DNA of 64,000 nucleotides from Falsiruegeria mediterranea M17 (lineage in GTDB: Bacteria; Pseudomonadota; Alphaproteobacteria; Rhodobacterales; Rhodobacteraceae), in contig NZ_ONZG01000001.1 of the NCBI RefSeq assembly GCF_900302455.1, positions 124,001 through 188,000 on the forward strand. The letters run 5' to 3'. A program made the position numbers and the translations under genes. Below, piece after piece: positions 7,701-18,430 of this stretch. Numbering within the stretch: position 1 is the first letter of the stretch; the number at the start of each line of letters is the position of its first letter. The notes beneath the pieces were generated by a model that worked only from the letters and a program-made list of their open reading frames with translations, made no database searches and was not told where the DNA came from.

Positions 7701-7708
7701 AGATCCAT

Positions 7709-8305
7709 CTAGCGATTTGATGAAACGCCAGGTTCTCCGTCGATGAACAGGTTTTGGTTCAGGCTGTTGCCCTTGGTCAAAGGCCCCAGAATGACCGTGG
7801 TGCGTGACCCTGCGCCATCGTGCACAACCCATTTGCGCAGCTCGACCGGATCGCCGGTGAACAGCAGATCGATCCGCCCATAGTCTGGGTTTTCCGGGTC
7901 CTGTGCCGACACGATGGTCGATGTCCCGTCAAAGTCATGCCCAACAACCATTCCGGCCCGTGCCAGATCGACGTTGCGCGCCAGAATGATCGACAGCGGA
8001 GTTTTGCTCAGCGGGTATTGTTCGGGCGGTTGGTTCGATTTGGGATCGTGGATGATCACCGTCCCCCCTTTTGCCACCACGACCGCACTGTCAGGAGGGT
8101 CATATTCGAACCGCATCCGACCGGGACGCTGAAGCCACAGTTTCCCGGTGGACAGCGACCCATCGTCGTTGATTTGGGTCATCGTGGTCTGAACGGTTTT
8201 CAGCCCATTCAGATAAGTCGAGATATCCGACAAGGGCAGTTTTTCGGCTGCCCAAGCCGCCGGAGCGGCAAGGGTCACCGCAATGGCAAAAGCGAACTGT
8301 TTCAT
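7709..8305 (-). CDS. lolA: Outer-membrane lipoprotein carrier protein LolA
   Basis: A 198-residue periplasmic protein with a Sec signal peptide (MKQFAFAIAVTLAAPAAWA, cleaved near residue 19). The LolA fold is recognisable from LSDISTYLNGLKTVQTTMTQ, LWLQRPGRMRFEYDPP and VVVAKGGTVIIHDPK. LolA takes lipoproteins from the LolCDE transporter across the periplasm to the outer membrane. The gene is 42 bases downstream of ftsK on the same strand, an arrangement I recall from other Rhodobacterales, so it is probably transcribed with ftsK. Confidence 0.92.
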   Translation of the reverse strand: MKQFAFAIAVTLAAPAAWAAEKLPLSDISTYLNGLKTVQTTMTQINDDGSLSTGKLWLQRPGRMRFEYDPPDSAVVVAKGGTVIIHDPKSNQPPEQYPLSKTPLSIILARNVDLARAGMVVGHDFDGTSTIVSAQDPENPDYGRIDLLFTGDPVELRKWVVHDGAGSRTTVILGPLTKGNSLNQNLFIDGEPGVSSNR

Positions 8306-8347
8306 GATCCCTAGATAAGCACCCCAGACCGGAATAAAAGCCCGAAC

Positions 8348-11338
8348 TTATTGTTGTTCGGGCACCAGGATTTCACGTTTGCCTACATGGTTTGCAGGCG
8401 AGACTAGCCCCTCTTCCTCCATCTGTTCGACCAGACGCGCGGCTTTGTTGTAGCCGATCGCCAGTTTACGCTGGATGTAGGATGTCGAGCATTTGCGGTC
8501 TTTGATCACGATGGCCACCGCAGAGTCATACAATGCATCTTCGCCATTGGTGTTGCCGCCCGTGTTCAAACCCAGAACTGCGTCGATGTTGTCAGCCTTT
8601 TCGTCGTCCGGACCATCAACAACGCCGCTCATGTATTCGGGCGGGCCAAAGGCCTTGAGGTGGTTGACGATCTCTTCGACCTCTTCATCGGACACAAACG
8701 GACCATGGCAACGGGTGATCTTGGCTCCGCCCGCCATGTAGAGCATGTCGCCCATACCCAGCAGTTGTTCAGCGCCCATTTCACCAAGGATGGTTCGGCT
8801 GTCGACCTTGGACGTCACCTGGAACGAGATCCGGGTGGGAAAGTTTGCCTTGATCGTACCGGTAATCACGTCCACCGACGGGCGCTGTGTCGCCATGATC
8901 AGGTGGATGCCGGACGCACGCGCCATCTGAGCCAGACGTTGAATACAGGCCTCGATCTCTTTACCCGCAACCATCATCAGATCGGCCATCTCATCGACGA
9001 TGACGACGATATAGGGCAGCGCCTTGGGTTCGAACTCTTCCGTCTCGAACACGGGTTCGCCGGTGTCATCGTCAAATCCGGTCTGTACCGTGCGGCTGAA
9101 CATCTCGCCCTTGGCCAGCGCCTCGCGGACGCGGCCGTTGTAGCCTTCGATGTTGCGGACACCCATCTTGGACATCTTGCGATAGCGATCTTCCATCTCG
9201 CCGACCGTCCACTTCAGTGCCACAACCGCCTTTTTGGGGTCGGTCACAACCGGGGACAGCAGGTGCGGGATGCCGTCATAGACCGACAATTCCAGCATCT
9301 TTGGGTCGATCATGATCAAGCGGCATTCATCCGGCGTCAGCTTATACAGCAGCGACAGGATCATGGTGTTGATCGCCACCGACTTACCCGAACCAGTGGT
9401 ACCCGCAATCAGCAGGTGAGGCATCTTGGCCAGGTTGGCGACCACAGAATCGCCGCCGATGTTCTTGCCCAAGGCCAGCGGCAAGCTCATGTTGCTGTCG
9501 CCGAAATCGCGGGACGCCAGAATTTCGCGCAGAACGACCTTTTCACGGTATTCATTGGGCAGTTCAATGCCGATCACAGAACGTCCCGGCACGGTCGAAA
9601 CGCGCGCCGACAGGGCCGACATGGAACGTGCGATATCGTCGGCCAGGCCGATGACACGGCTCGCTTTCAATCCGGGAGCAGGTTCCAACTCGTACATTGT
9701 GACGACAGGGCCGGGGCGGACACTTACGATCTCGCCCTTGACGCCATAGTCGTCCAGCACGTTTTCCAGCATCCGAGCGTTTTCTTCCAAAGCTTCGTCG
9801 CTCAGATGATGGCGCTGAATTTCAACCGGGTTTTCCAACAGGCTGAGCGGCGGCAGTTCGAACTGGGTCGCGGCTTCCTCAAACGCCAGAGTGGGCTGTG
9901 CTTCGGCCTGTGCGCGGCGCGACGGCTGCGGTGCTTTGCGCGCGGGTTGTTCGACAACTGCCTTGCGGGGTTGGGCCACGGGAATGGGTGCCGCGATAGG
10001 CGCGGCAAGTGGCACGGACTGCGGTACAGGTACGGGTTGCGAAACGGGTGCGGGTTCAACCTCGGCCGTGTAGTCCATCGGCACATAGTCGTCTGGCACC
10101 GGCTGCAGCGCGGGCTCTTCGACGTGGATCGGCTGTGGTTGCACGGGCTGTGGTTGCACGGGCTGTGGCTGCATCTGCTGAGCGTGAACTGGCGAAGCAA
10201 CCGTCTGTGATGCCGTCAGCGGCGGTTCGGCTGGGAAATCGCCACCTGCTGTCGGGTCCAGAACCAGCGGGTCCGGCCCACGTCCTCGGCCCTTGGTCAG
10301 GGGGCGTGCAGGGTCCGGCTGCGGCTGAACAACGCCAGCGGCTTCTTTGCGGTTGCGCACGACCTGAGCAATCTTGGATTTGATCCGGTCATCCCCCGGC
10401 ATGGCCTGCTCGCCCGCAACGGGCTGCGGCTCAACCAACTCGGGTTCCGGCATTGGTTCGGGTCGGCGGATCAGGCTGGGCATGCGCGACAGCAACCCGC
10501 CCTTCGACTCGGCTGCGGGAGCAGGCGCGGGTTCCGGCTCAACATAAGGTTCAGGCTCGATCACCGCCTCGGCCTCGGCAGCTTGAGCAGCAAGGGCGGC
10601 TTGTTCTGCGGCCACACGGGCGGCTTCCTTACGTTCAGCGCGCAAGGCCTGACGTTCGCGGGCGGCATGAACGGTGGCGGATGCCCCCTGCCCCAGCAAT
10701 GTCATCACCGCGCCATAGGCCATGATGATGCCAATCACGAACCGGCGCAGGCCGAACCGCACATCGTTGCGGCTGAAGCCCAGAACGAAAACGCCCATGG
10801 AGACCATGGCAATTGCTGCCAAGATCGACACGATCTTGACTAGGAAATGCAGACCAACGGGCAAAAGCAGCAAGAAAACACTCAGGAAAAAGTCGCCGCC
10901 AGCGCCACCCAGGCTGTATTGGTGCGTCGCCAGCCACTTATCACTGGGGGTCAGAGAGGCAGCATAGATGGCAATGGTCACCAGCCAGAAGGGCGACAGA
11001 ACCAGCGGCCAGAAAAACCGATCCTCACCCTTGTGCAGTGCCAGGCGCAGGCCCCAGGCAATGGCAAAGACGGGAATGCCCCAACTGGCCATACCCATGA
11101 TCAGCATCAGAACACCGGCAATCCAAGCGCCCATGCGGCCCATCCAGTTCTGGATCGGCGCGTCAGTGGACACCATCCAATTGGGGTCTTCGGGCGTGTA
11201 CGACCCCAGCATCGCGGCAAAGGCCAATCCGACCAGAACCAGAACGATCCCTGCCAGCTCTTTGCCGCGCCTTTCAATGGCCGCCTGCATGTTGCTGTCC
11301 AACAACGGATCGCGACCGCGTGCGTTATATGATGCCAT
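8348..11338 (-). CDS. ftsK: DNA translocase FtsK
   Basis: A 996-residue septal DNA pump that clears chromosome termini and activates XerCD at dif. Four membrane helices lie in about the first 215 residues, followed by a low-complexity Pro/Gln/Ala/Glu linker (about 220-500). The RecA-like motor has Walker A GTTGSGKS (about 645-652) and Walker [15 protein letters not shown]. The C-terminal winged gamma domain is present ([20 protein letters not shown]), which reads KOPS sequences. GAGGGTAGGC precedes the ATG. It lies between an aminotransferase gene 15 bases upstream and lolA downstream, all leftward. Confidence 0.97.
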   Translation of the reverse strand: MASYNARGRDPLLDSNMQAAIERRGKELAGIVLVLVGLAFAAMLGSYTPEDPNWMVSTDAPIQNWMGRMGAWIAGVLMLIMGMASWGIPVFAIAWGLRLALHKGEDRFFWPLVLSPFWLVTIAIYAASLTPSDKWLATHQYSLGGAGGDFFLSVFLLLLPVGLHFLVKIVSILAAIAMVSMGVFVLGFSRNDVRFGLRRFVIGIIMAYGAVMTLLGQGASATVHAARERQALRAERKEAARVAAEQAALAAQAAEAEAVIEPEPYVEPEPAPAPAAESKGGLLSRMPSLIRRPEPMPEPELVEPQPVAGEQAMPGDDRIKSKIAQVVRNRKEAAGVVQPQPDPARPLTKGRGRGPDPLVLDPTAGGDFPAEPPLTASQTVASPVHAQQMQPQPVQPQPVQPQPIHVEEPALQPVPDDYVPMDYTAEVEPAPVSQPVPVPQSVPLAAPIAAPIPVAQPRKAVVEQPARKAPQPSRRAQAEAQPTLAFEEAATQFELPPLSLLENPVEIQRHHLSDEALEENARMLENVLDDYGVKGEIVSVRPGPVVTMYELEPAPGLKASRVIGLADDIARSMSALSARVSTVPGRSVIGIELPNEYREKVVLREILASRDFGDSNMSLPLALGKNIGGDSVVANLAKMPHLLIAGTTGSGKSVAINTMILSLLYKLTPDECRLIMIDPKMLELSVYDGIPHLLSPVVTDPKKAVVALKWTVGEMEDRYRKMSKMGVRNIEGYNGRVREALAKGEMFSRTVQTGFDDDTGEPVFETEEFEPKALPYIVVIVDEMADLMMVAGKEIEACIQRLAQMARASGIHLIMATQRPSVDVITGTIKANFPTRISFQVTSKVDSRTILGEMGAEQLLGMGDMLYMAGGAKITRCHGPFVSDEEVEEIVNHLKAFGPPEYMSGVVDGPDDEKADNIDAVLGLNTGGNTNGEDALYDSAVAIVIKDRKCSTSYIQRKLAIGYNKAARLVEQMEEEGLVSPANHVGKREILVPEQQ

Positions 11339-11353
11339 GCCTACCCTCGAACC

Positions 11354-12535
11354 TCATCCGTAAATGCAGTCGCGAAGTGTTTCCAACCCGCGCTGCAATT
11401 CTGTTTTTGGGGCCACCATTGCGACCCGAATATATGTCTCGCCCGGGTTTTGGCCCGGTTCGCCTTGCGCCAGATAAGCACCGGGCAGCACCCGCACGCC
11501 TGTCTGTTGCCACAGCTTCAACGCCGCCTGCTCTCCGTCATCGACGGGCAACCAAAGGAAGAAGCCTGCTTCGGGCGACTGATAGCCTTGCACACCGGCC
11601 ATGACCTGATCAGCAATGGCGTATTTTTCCTGGTAGAGGCGGCGGTTTTCCGCGACGTGCGCCTCATCCGCCCAGACCCTTGCTGCCGCCATCTGCAACG
11701 GCATCGGCAGCGGTGCACCCGAATAGGCGCGCAACTGCTTGACCCGCGCGATCGTCTCAGGCCCGCCTGCAATCAGACCGGACCGCAAGCCAGCCAGGTT
11801 CGACCGCTTCGACAGAGAGTTGAACAGCGTGATCCGTTCCGGATCAGCACCCAGCTCTTGCGCGACGGTCAGGATGCCCACCGGAGCCTCGTCGCGGTAG
11901 ATCTCGGAATAACACTCGTCCGCAAAAATGCGGAAATCGAACCGTTCCGCCAGCCCGATCAGTTCAGCCCAATAGTCCCGACTTGCCACCGCGCCCTGCG
12001 GGTTGGCAGGCGAGCAGATGTAAGCCGCAGTGGTGCGGTTGAGCACCTCGTCGGGCAGACCTGCGTAGTCGGGCAGATGGCCCGTAGCCGCTGTAGCGGC
12101 GACAAACACAGGCTCGGCCGCGACCGAAAGCGCCGCCACCATGTAGACCTGATAAAACGGATTCGGGCACAGGATGACCGGCTTTTGGCCGTTCTTCGTT
12201 TCTGGACACAACGCCATTGCGGCGTTGTAGAGCCCCTCGCGCGTGCCATTGAGCGCCATCACTTGGCTGTCGGCATCCGTCTGCACACCATAGCGGCGGT
12301 CAATCCAATCAGCGATGGCGCCGCGCAACTCGGGCATACCGTTGTTGTCGGGATAGCCCCGGAACCCGGCGGCGTTTTCCATGATGACATCCGTCACCCA
12401 CTGCGGGAAATCATGTTTGGGCTCGCCAATGGTCATGTGCACGACATCGCCGCCCGGATCATGATGATCGAGCAACGCGCGCAGACGCGGGAATGCATAA
12501 GCCGGAAGGTTCGAAAACCGCTCGGGGAAATTCAT
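11354..12535 (-). CDS. Class I/II aminotransferase, DapC-like
   Basis: A 393-residue PLP enzyme of fold type I. The start MNFPERFSNLPAYAFPRLRA, the IGEPKHDFPQWV segment and the PLP lysine in SLSKRSNLAGLRSG match alphaproteobacterial enzymes annotated as N-succinyldiaminopimelate aminotransferase, which acts in the lysine/diaminopimelate pathway for peptidoglycan. The specific substrate is inferred from family resemblance, because related aminotransferases look similar. The gene is 15 bases upstream of ftsK and co-directional. It is intact and normal in length. Confidence 0.85.
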   Translation of the reverse strand: MNFPERFSNLPAYAFPRLRALLDHHDPGGDVVHMTIGEPKHDFPQWVTDVIMENAAGFRGYPDNNGMPELRGAIADWIDRRYGVQTDADSQVMALNGTREGLYNAAMALCPETKNGQKPVILCPNPFYQVYMVAALSVAAEPVFVAATAATGHLPDYAGLPDEVLNRTTAAYICSPANPQGAVASRDYWAELIGLAERFDFRIFADECYSEIYRDEAPVGILTVAQELGADPERITLFNSLSKRSNLAGLRSGLIAGGPETIARVKQLRAYSGAPLPMPLQMAAARVWADEAHVAENRRLYQEKYAIADQVMAGVQGYQSPEAGFFLWLPVDDGEQAALKLWQQTGVRVLPGAYLAQGEPGQNPGETYIRVAMVAPKTELQRGLETLRDCIYG

Positions 12536-12643
12536 CTCAACTGCCTCAATACCGGGATCATTCGCGCCCCGTTTGAGACCAAATTACAGATCACACCCCG
12601 CTTCGTCCAGACAAAGCATTGCCGTGATTGGCAATTGTGGCAT

Positions 12644-13972
12644 TCAGGTCAGCGCCGCCTCGGCTGCCGCACCGACCCGCAGCAGCGCCTCTTCGCAGTC
12701 AGGCAGCGCCATCAGCATGATACCGCAGCTCGGCGTACCCGTGGGCAATGTCAGCGCTGAAAGCCCCATCAGATTGCCAATGCGCGTATTCCTGAGCGCC
12801 AACAGATTTTCGGTGACGTAATAGTCATGGTCACTTTCCAACCGCGACAGATTCGGCGGCAGGATCGGAGAGGTCGGTGCCAGAACCGCGTCATACCCCG
12901 CAACGGCAGCATCCCAAGCCGCGCGGCAGCTTTCCAAAGCTGCCCACGCCGCCACATAATCGGGGCCTGAAAAATTGCGCCCTGCCTGAAACCGCTCCCG
13001 AATCTCCGAAAACATCGCATCGGGGTTGGCCTCGATCACATCGCGCCACAGACCGTAAGCCTCGGCCGTATAAAGCGCGCCGGTCAACGCCATGGCCTGC
13101 TCCACTTCCGGCACCTCGATCGTATCGATAGAGGCACCCGCAGCCTCCAACCGGCGCACAGCATCATCAAACGCCTGGCCGGGGACATCGCGCAAATCGT
13201 TCAAAGCCACGGTTTTCAGAACCGCAAAGCGCCGCCCAGTGAGCGACGCACCACGCAAGTCCGCAGGCACCCCACCTTCGAGCATAGCCAACATCTGCGC
13301 TGCGTCCTCGACCGAGCGGGCGAGCGGGCCGACCGTGTCAAACCGCAGGCAAAGCGGCACAACGCCTTCCAGGCTGACGCGCCCCGACGTGGTCTTGAGC
13401 CCCACCAAATCGTTCCAGGCCGATGGAATGCGAACCGACCCACCCGTGTCCGAGCCGATCCCGCAGGCCGCCAGATTGAATGCGACCGAGGCCCCTGCCC
13501 CGGACGACGACCCGCCAGGCACCGCAGCTTCATCATGCACACAAGGCGGCGTTGCGGTGATCGGGTTATAGCCCAAGCCGGAAAACGCCAGTTCAGACAT
13601 ATGCGTCTTACCCAAACAGACCGATCCGGCCGCAGTTGCGTTCTGCAACACCAGCGCATCGGTGTCCGGCACGCGCCCCTTGAGCAGGGCCGACCCCGCC
13701 TCGGTTCCAACATCGGCCGTATCGAACAGGTCTTTCCAACTGATCGGAACCCCATCCAGCAACGACAGGCGGCGGCCAACTTTGGCACGTTCTGCGGCCG
13801 CCTTGGCCTCGACCAGCGCGCGGTCGTGGGTCACGCGGGCATAAATCCGGTCGCGCAGGGGGTGGGTATCGATGGCATCCAGATAGGCTTGCGCCAACTC
13901 AAACGGATCAATCTCGCCCGCAGCAATTCCACGCCCCAGATCGCTTGCCGTCATTTTCAGCCAGTCGTCCAT
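12644..13972 (-). CDS. Amidase-signature family amidase
   Basis: A 442-residue amidase of the GatA/indoleacetamide-hydrolase superfamily. The Ser-cisSer-Lys machinery is visible: Lys in PISWKDLFD, the glycine-serine stretch PGGSSSGAGAS, and the nucleophile region GSDTGGSVRIPSAWNDLVGL. The start is the ATG at 13972 with GAGGAT before it; the frame stays open upstream but that part is not amidase. No gatB or gatC is adjacent, so this is more likely a catabolic or scavenging amidase than the tRNA amidotransferase subunit. Its substrate is unknown. Confidence 0.85.
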   Translation of the reverse strand: MDDWLKMTASDLGRGIAAGEIDPFELAQAYLDAIDTHPLRDRIYARVTHDRALVEAKAAAERAKVGRRLSLLDGVPISWKDLFDTADVGTEAGSALLKGRVPDTDALVLQNATAAGSVCLGKTHMSELAFSGLGYNPITATPPCVHDEAAVPGGSSSGAGASVAFNLAACGIGSDTGGSVRIPSAWNDLVGLKTTSGRVSLEGVVPLCLRFDTVGPLARSVEDAAQMLAMLEGGVPADLRGASLTGRRFAVLKTVALNDLRDVPGQAFDDAVRRLEAAGASIDTIEVPEVEQAMALTGALYTAEAYGLWRDVIEANPDAMFSEIRERFQAGRNFSGPDYVAAWAALESCRAAWDAAVAGYDAVLAPTSPILPPNLSRLESDHDYYVTENLLALRNTRIGNLMGLSALTLPTGTPSCGIMLMALPDCEEALLRVGAAAEAALT

Positions 13973-14057
13973 CTCATCCTCCCCAACTGCTTTGGGTGCG
14001 ACGGTAGCGACAGCGTTCCGCATGGACAATCCCGAAAGGCTGCGCATATTGCACCTC

Positions 14058-15284
14058 ATGGATATGACATCGGATATCGTGATTGTTGGCGGCGGTCTGA
14101 ATGGCCCTGCATTGGCTTTGGCTCTGACCGCAACCGGGCACAGCGTGACCGTGATCGACGCTTTGCCTGTCAAGACACGCAAGAATGCTGCCTTCGACGG
14201 GCGGTCTTATGCTTTGGCCCTGGCCTCGCAGCGGCTGTTGCAAGCAATCGGCGTTTGGGAGGCTGTCGAAGACCACGCTCAACCGATGCTGGAGATCAAG
14301 GTCACCGACGGGCACGCAGGTGCTGGCCCCTCGCCCTTCTTCATGCATTTCGACCATGCTGAGCTTGAAGAAGGGCCAATGGGCTACATGGTCGAGGACC
14401 GCCACCTGCGCCGTGCGTTCATGGATGTAATGGCGGCCGATCCGATGATCACTCAGATCAACGGCAAATCGGTGGTTGCGCAAGAGGTTTCGCAAGCAGG
14501 TGTTTCGGTCACACTGGACGACGGAACCGAGGTCACTGGCAAGCTGCTGGTGGGGTCTGATGGTCGCAAAAGCGGCACCGCCACGCGTGCAGGCATCAAG
14601 CGAACCGGGTGGGACTATGGGCAAACGGCCCTGGTCTGCGCCATCGAGCATGAACTGCCGCATCACGGAGTCGCGCACCAGTTCTTCATGCCCCCCGGAC
14701 CGCTCGCCATCCTGCCACTGACAGGCAACCGCAGTTCGATCGTATGGAGCGAGCGGACCGAGATGGCGCATCGCATCAATGCGATGGAGCCCGAAGACTA
14801 TATGCAAGTGCTGCGCCCGCGGTTCGGCAATTTTCTGGGGCAGATCAAACTAGCAGGCAACCGGTTCACCTATCCACTGAACCTGACCGTGGCGAACTCA
14901 TTTGTCGGAGACCGGCTGGCGCTGGTTGGTGATGCGGCCCACGGCATGCATCCAATCGCAGGGCAGGGTTTGAACGCAGGTCTGCGGGATGTGGCTGCCC
15001 TGGCCGAGGTGCTGACACTCGCCGGGCGGCGGGGTGAGGATCTGGCCTCGCAGCTGGTTCTGGAGCGGTATCAACAGTGGCGACGGTTCGACACGGCCAC
15101 GCTGGCATTGGCCACGGATACATTCAACCGGCTGTTTTCAAACGACAACCCGCTTTTGCGACTTGGGCGCGATATAGGCATGGGGATCATTGGATCACTG
15201 CCCGGACTAAGACGTGGCTTTGTACGCGAAGCCGCGGGTTTGACCGGAGACTTGCCAAAACTGATGCAAGGCCGGGCGATCTGA
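14058..15284 (+). CDS. UbiH/UbiF/VisC-family FAD-dependent hydroxylase
   Basis: A 408-residue class A flavoprotein monooxygenase. The N-terminal FAD Rossmann motif IVIVGGGLNGPALALALTA, the middle substrate region and the second FAD motif LALVGDAAHGMHPIAGQG are intact. This family hydroxylates the aromatic ring of ubiquinone precursors, and this copy probably supplies one of those steps. Start sites at 14022, 14058 and 14064 are all possible and none has a strong ribosome site; 14058 gives the usual family length. It is divergent from the amidase gene and ends before repeat R1. Confidence 0.85.
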   Translation: MDMTSDIVIVGGGLNGPALALALTATGHSVTVIDALPVKTRKNAAFDGRSYALALASQRLLQAIGVWEAVEDHAQPMLEIKVTDGHAGAGPSPFFMHFDHAELEEGPMGYMVEDRHLRRAFMDVMAADPMITQINGKSVVAQEVSQAGVSVTLDDGTEVTGKLLVGSDGRKSGTATRAGIKRTGWDYGQTALVCAIEHELPHHGVAHQFFMPPGPLAILPLTGNRSSIVWSERTEMAHRINAMEPEDYMQVLRPRFGNFLGQIKLAGNRFTYPLNLTVANSFVGDRLALVGDAAHGMHPIAGQGLNAGLRDVAALAEVLTLAGRRGEDLASQLVLERYQQWRRFDTATLALATDTFNRLFSNDNPLLRLGRDIGMGIIGSLPGLRRGFVREAAGLTGDLPKLMQGRAI

Positions 15285-15315
15285 CAGGCGACATAGCGCG
15301 TTTGGTTTTCGGGAA

Positions 15316-15503
15316 CTCTCCCGCCCGTCGATCAGACATCAAAGATGCCCTCCTCCCGTTGGGCCGGGCCTCGCTGCGCTCGGCGGTTGGGATTCATGGT
15401 AAAACAGATGCCCCAAACAAGACCGCGCCTGGCAACGCCCAGGGCACGGCCCAAGGCCGTTAGCGGGGCTGACGAAGTCAGGATCGCGCGGGTGCGGGAG
15501 CGC
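15316..15503 (+). repeat. Dispersed structured repeat R1
   Basis: This element lies in the convergent gap between the UbiH-type gene and the Trm112 gene. Module A (15318-15390) holds CTCCCGCCCGTCGATC, a small hairpin GACATC/GATGCC, CTCCTCCCGTTGGGCCGGGC and CCTCGCTGCGCTCGG. Module B (15421-15503) holds a CCTGGC-AAC-GCCCAGG hairpin, AAGGCCGTTAGCGG and GTCAGGATCGC. Both modules recur in R3 with changed hairpin sequences. There is no open reading frame. Confidence 0.75.
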
Positions 15504-15522
15504 CACCGGAGTCGCAGCACCC

Positions 15523-15708
15523 TCAGTCGAGTTCGCGCGCCTCGTCCTGCAACATAACCGGGATACCGTTGCGGATAGGATAGGCCAGGCCCGCAGATTT
15601 CGAGATCAGCTCTTGCCGCTCAGCATCATATTCCAGCGTTGTCTGGCTCATCGGGCAGACCAGCACTTCAAGCATGCGGCGGTCAAACGCCTGGTTCTGT
15701 TCGTTCAC
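15523..15708 (-). CDS. Trm112-family small protein
   Basis: A 61-residue protein beginning with GTG ([20 protein letters not shown]). The segment [20 protein letters not shown] is the Trm112/YcaR hallmark. Eukaryotic Trm112 activates several methyltransferases; the bacterial proteins are tiny and mostly uncharacterised. Only one cysteine (CPMSQ) remains, so a zinc site is unlikely. The start codon shares a GTGA with the stop of the LON-domain gene upstream, so the two are translationally coupled. Confidence 0.88.
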   Translation of the reverse strand: MNEQNQAFDRRMLEVLVCPMSQTTLEYDAERQELISKSAGLAYPIRNGIPVMLQDEARELD

Positions 15709-16349
15709 TGTAGTGTTTCCTCATTCCCATCTCCTCCCCGCAGGGCAAATTCGATCAGTGTCACCAGCGTCTCGCGCCGTGTGGTCAAACAAGGTGCCTC
15801 AAGTAGCGCCTGCTTTTCCTCGGGGTCGAAATCCAGCAGCATGGACAGGGAATTCACGAGCAATTCGTCATCCGCGTCCTTGAGCGTTTCCCAATCTGTA
15901 GACAGATCCCGCGCCGAAAAGAATCGGTGCAACAGGTCCAAGAATTCAGAACGATCAAAACGGCCGGCGGCCTCGCTGCGCCCCAGGTCGCGATCAAACC
16001 CGTTCCAGCACACCTGACAGCGGCGGTAGGGCGTGAACCCTTCGATCTCGCTCTTGACCCGGAAGCGCGATACGCCGCTCAGCGTGATCATGTAGCGGCC
16101 ATCCTCTGTCTCGGAGAACTGCGTAACGCGACCCGCACAGCCAATCATGTGCAATTTATCCGAACATGCAGGGCTCGGGTTTGGTTGAACCATTCCGATC
16201 AGGCGCTGAGGCGTCTTCAGCGCATCGTTCAGCATCTGAAGATAGCGCGGCTCAAAGATATGAAGTGGCAGCCGGGACCGGGGCAACAAGAGCGCCCCAG
16301 GCAGTGGAAACACCGCGATCGTGTCCGGCAAATCGGCGGATTGCATCAT
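15705..16349 (-). CDS. LON peptidase substrate-binding-domain protein
   Basis: A 214-residue protein that is essentially one LON N-terminal (PUA-like) domain: [34 protein letters not shown] and [17 protein letters not shown]. It has no AAA+ or protease domain, so it is not Lon itself. Stand-alone LON-domain proteins are widespread and their role is poorly known. The gene overlaps the Trm112-family gene by four bases and follows the thioredoxin-TPR gene by 26 bases, suggesting one leftward operon of three genes. Confidence 0.88.
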   Translation of the reverse strand: MMQSADLPDTIAVFPLPGALLLPRSRLPLHIFEPRYLQMLNDALKTPQRLIGMVQPNPSPACSDKLHMIGCAGRVTQFSETEDGRYMITLSGVSRFRVKSEIEGFTPYRRCQVCWNGFDRDLGRSEAAGRFDRSEFLDLLHRFFSARDLSTDWETLKDADDELLVNSLSMLLDFDPEEKQALLEAPCLTTRRETLVTLIEFALRGGDGNEETLQ

Positions 16350-16375
16350 ATACCGATACTAGCCCTGAATTATTT

Positions 16376-17293
16376 TTAGGCAAATATCATCGAGCTGAGC
16401 TTGCGCCGTCCGTTCAAAACCACCGGATCATTGGGCTTGAGCGCATCAAAGATCGTGAAGAGCTGTGTCTTGGCCGCGCCATCGTTCCACTCACGATCCC
16501 GGCGGAAGAGCTCCAACAATTGCGCGACCGCTTCCTCGACGTTGCCATTTGCATGCAGCGCCAGCGCCAGATCAAAACGGGCCTGGTGATTGTCTGGCTC
16601 TGCCTCGACATCCGCACTCAGCTCGGCCACAGGGCCAGCATCCGCAGCCTGTTTGGCCAGCTCGAGCTGCGCGTGCGCGGCTTCCAGCTCGGGCGTATCC
16701 GAGATTTCGGCTGGGGCACCATTCAGGATGGCCTCGGCCTGATCCAAATCGTCCAGCGTGATATGCGCGCGCACCAAGCCGCCGTATGCGGCGGCGTGAT
16801 TGGGATCTTCGCCGAGGATAGCGGCAAATGTCTGTGCCGCATCCACGGCCGCACCGCTGGTCAGCATCTCTTCGGCGGCTTCAACCGCTTCGTCCAATTG
16901 ACCACCAGGAGATTCACCGCCTGCCGCAGCAATGACACGGTCCACAAACGCCTTGATCTCTGACCCTGGCAGCGCGCCCTGAAACCCATCGACCGGCTGC
17001 CCCTTGAAGAACGCATAGACCGTCGGGATCGACTGGATCTGCAACTGGCCCGCGATCATCTGCGCCTCGTCGACGTTAATCTTGACCATCTTGACCGCGC
17101 CCTTGGCGGCAGTCACCGCCTCCTCGAGCATCGGACCAAGCGTCTTGCAGGGGCCGCACCAGGGGGCCCAGAAATCCACGATGACCGGCACCTCTTGCGA
17201 AGTTTCGACCACGTCAGCCATGAATGTGGCCTCAGAGCCGTCTTTGATCAGATCCGCGGCGGGGGCGCCGCCTGCGCCGTTGAGAATATCCAT
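16376..17293 (-). CDS. Thioredoxin-TPR protein (CnoX/YbbN family)
   Basis: A 305-residue cytoplasmic protein with an N-terminal thioredoxin domain (WCGPC at residues 45-49) and a C-terminal alpha-helical TPR-like region rich in Ala and Glu (about 145-300). E. coli CnoX of this architecture is a holdase that hands substrates to GroEL and DnaK. Here the active site keeps both cysteines, so it could also be redox-active. ATG at 17293 is chosen for GAGGCACGTC just before it; an in-frame ATG at 17314 has no binding site. It leads the LON/Trm112 operon. Confidence 0.87.
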   Translation of the reverse strand: MDILNGAGGAPAADLIKDGSEATFMADVVETSQEVPVIVDFWAPWCGPCKTLGPMLEEAVTAAKGAVKMVKINVDEAQMIAGQLQIQSIPTVYAFFKGQPVDGFQGALPGSEIKAFVDRVIAAAGGESPGGQLDEAVEAAEEMLTSGAAVDAAQTFAAILGEDPNHAAAYGGLVRAHITLDDLDQAEAILNGAPAEISDTPELEAAHAQLELAKQAADAGPVAELSADVEAEPDNHQARFDLALALHANGNVEEAVAQLLELFRRDREWNDGAAKTQLFTIFDALKPNDPVVLNGRRKLSSMIFA

Positions 17294-17395
17294 GACGTGC
17301 CTCTTTGGGTTCAAACTTGGCCTTATATGCCGTCAGTCGGGCCGGAAACCAAGTGGGGGAAGGCCTGTTTGCTCAAATTACAGGCGCTCTTTGTA

Positions 17396-18184
17396 TTAAA
17401 GATCGAAAGTCGCGAAAACCGGCGCATGATCGCTGGGTTTTTCCCAGCCGCGCGCGCCGCGCAAGACACGGCTGGAGTGGCCCGCGTTCGAGATATCCCC
17501 CGTGGCCCAGACGTGATCCAGACGCCGCCCCTTGTCGGCCGCGTCCCAGTCACGGGCGCGGTACGACCACCAAGAGTACAGGTTACCGTCAGGAATATCC
17601 TGTCGGGTTATGTCAACCCAACCGCCTGCATCCTGTGTTTCGGCGAGATGCTCAACCTCGATTGGGGTGTGACTGACCACCTTGAGCAGTTTCTTGTGGT
17701 CCCAAACGTCATCTTCGCGCGGGGCGATATTCAGATCGCCAACCAGGATTGATTTCTTCATCTGCTCAGATTTGAACCAATCCCGCATGTCAGTGAGATA
17801 GTCCAGCTTCTGCCCGAACTTCTCGTTTTTCTCCCGGTCGGGCACGTCGCCACCTGCTGGCACATAGAAGTTGTGAACCGTGACGCCATTTTCCAATGTC
17901 CCGGCGATATGGCGGGCATGGCCCAGGTCGGCAAAATCCTGACTGCCGGCCTCGACCATCGGGATGCGAGACAGAATGGCGACACCGTTGTAACCCTTTT
18001 GCCCGCGCGCAACCACATGCGTGTAACCAAGCGCGGCAAAACCCTCCATCGGGATCTTGTCCACCGGGCTTTTGCACTCTTGCAGGCACAGCACATCGGG
18101 CGCCTCTTCCTCGAGCAGTTTCAGCACGATCGGCTCGCGTAGACGCACCGAGTTTATGTTCCAAGTAGCCAGCGTAAAGGGCAT
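17396..18184 (-). CDS. xthA: Exodeoxyribonuclease III / AP endonuclease
   Basis: A 262-residue enzyme of base-excision repair that cuts abasic sites and removes 3' blocking groups. The exonuclease-endonuclease-phosphatase fold is complete: WNINSVRLR, CLQECK, GQKGYNGVAILSR, GDLNIAPREDDVWDH, DHVWAT and the catalytic SDHAPV near the C-terminus. It is a single gene. Across the 278-base upstream gap lies the divergent methyltransferase gene; that gap holds no other recognisable feature apart from the small duplication noted there. Confidence 0.93.
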   Translation of the reverse strand: MPFTLATWNINSVRLREPIVLKLLEEEAPDVLCLQECKSPVDKIPMEGFAALGYTHVVARGQKGYNGVAILSRIPMVEAGSQDFADLGHARHIAGTLENGVTVHNFYVPAGGDVPDREKNEKFGQKLDYLTDMRDWFKSEQMKKSILVGDLNIAPREDDVWDHKKLLKVVSHTPIEVEHLAETQDAGGWVDITRQDIPDGNLYSWWSYRARDWDAADKGRRLDHVWATGDISNAGHSSRVLRGARGWEKPSDHAPVFATFDL

Positions 18185-18430
18185 GAGATTGTTTCCTTTG
18201 TCCCAATAGACGCAAACTAACTCGGAGCGACACCAGGTACCATCCGAAATGATGCGCTATCGGGCTGTGTTTTTGAGACATCATAGAAGTGCCCGAAACC
18301 ACAGAGTACCGCTCAACATGCCCCGACTGAACACTGGATGTGCTGTGCGGCTTGCCGAAACACGCAGTGAGGTAAAGCAGATGGATACTTTGAAAAGAAG
18401 ACTGCTACCGATATGGGTAGATAGGTAAAA

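Noticed and set aside
8660-10210. 516-residue frame on the + strand
   Set aside because: It lies antisense to ftsK, is rich in His/Arg/Gln as expected for a shadow frame, and has no domain resemblance.
15316-15503. Insertion sequence or MITE as the explanation for R1-R5
   Set aside because: There is no transposase, no terminal inverted repeat and no target-site duplication; the hairpins differ between copies while flanking blocks stay the same.
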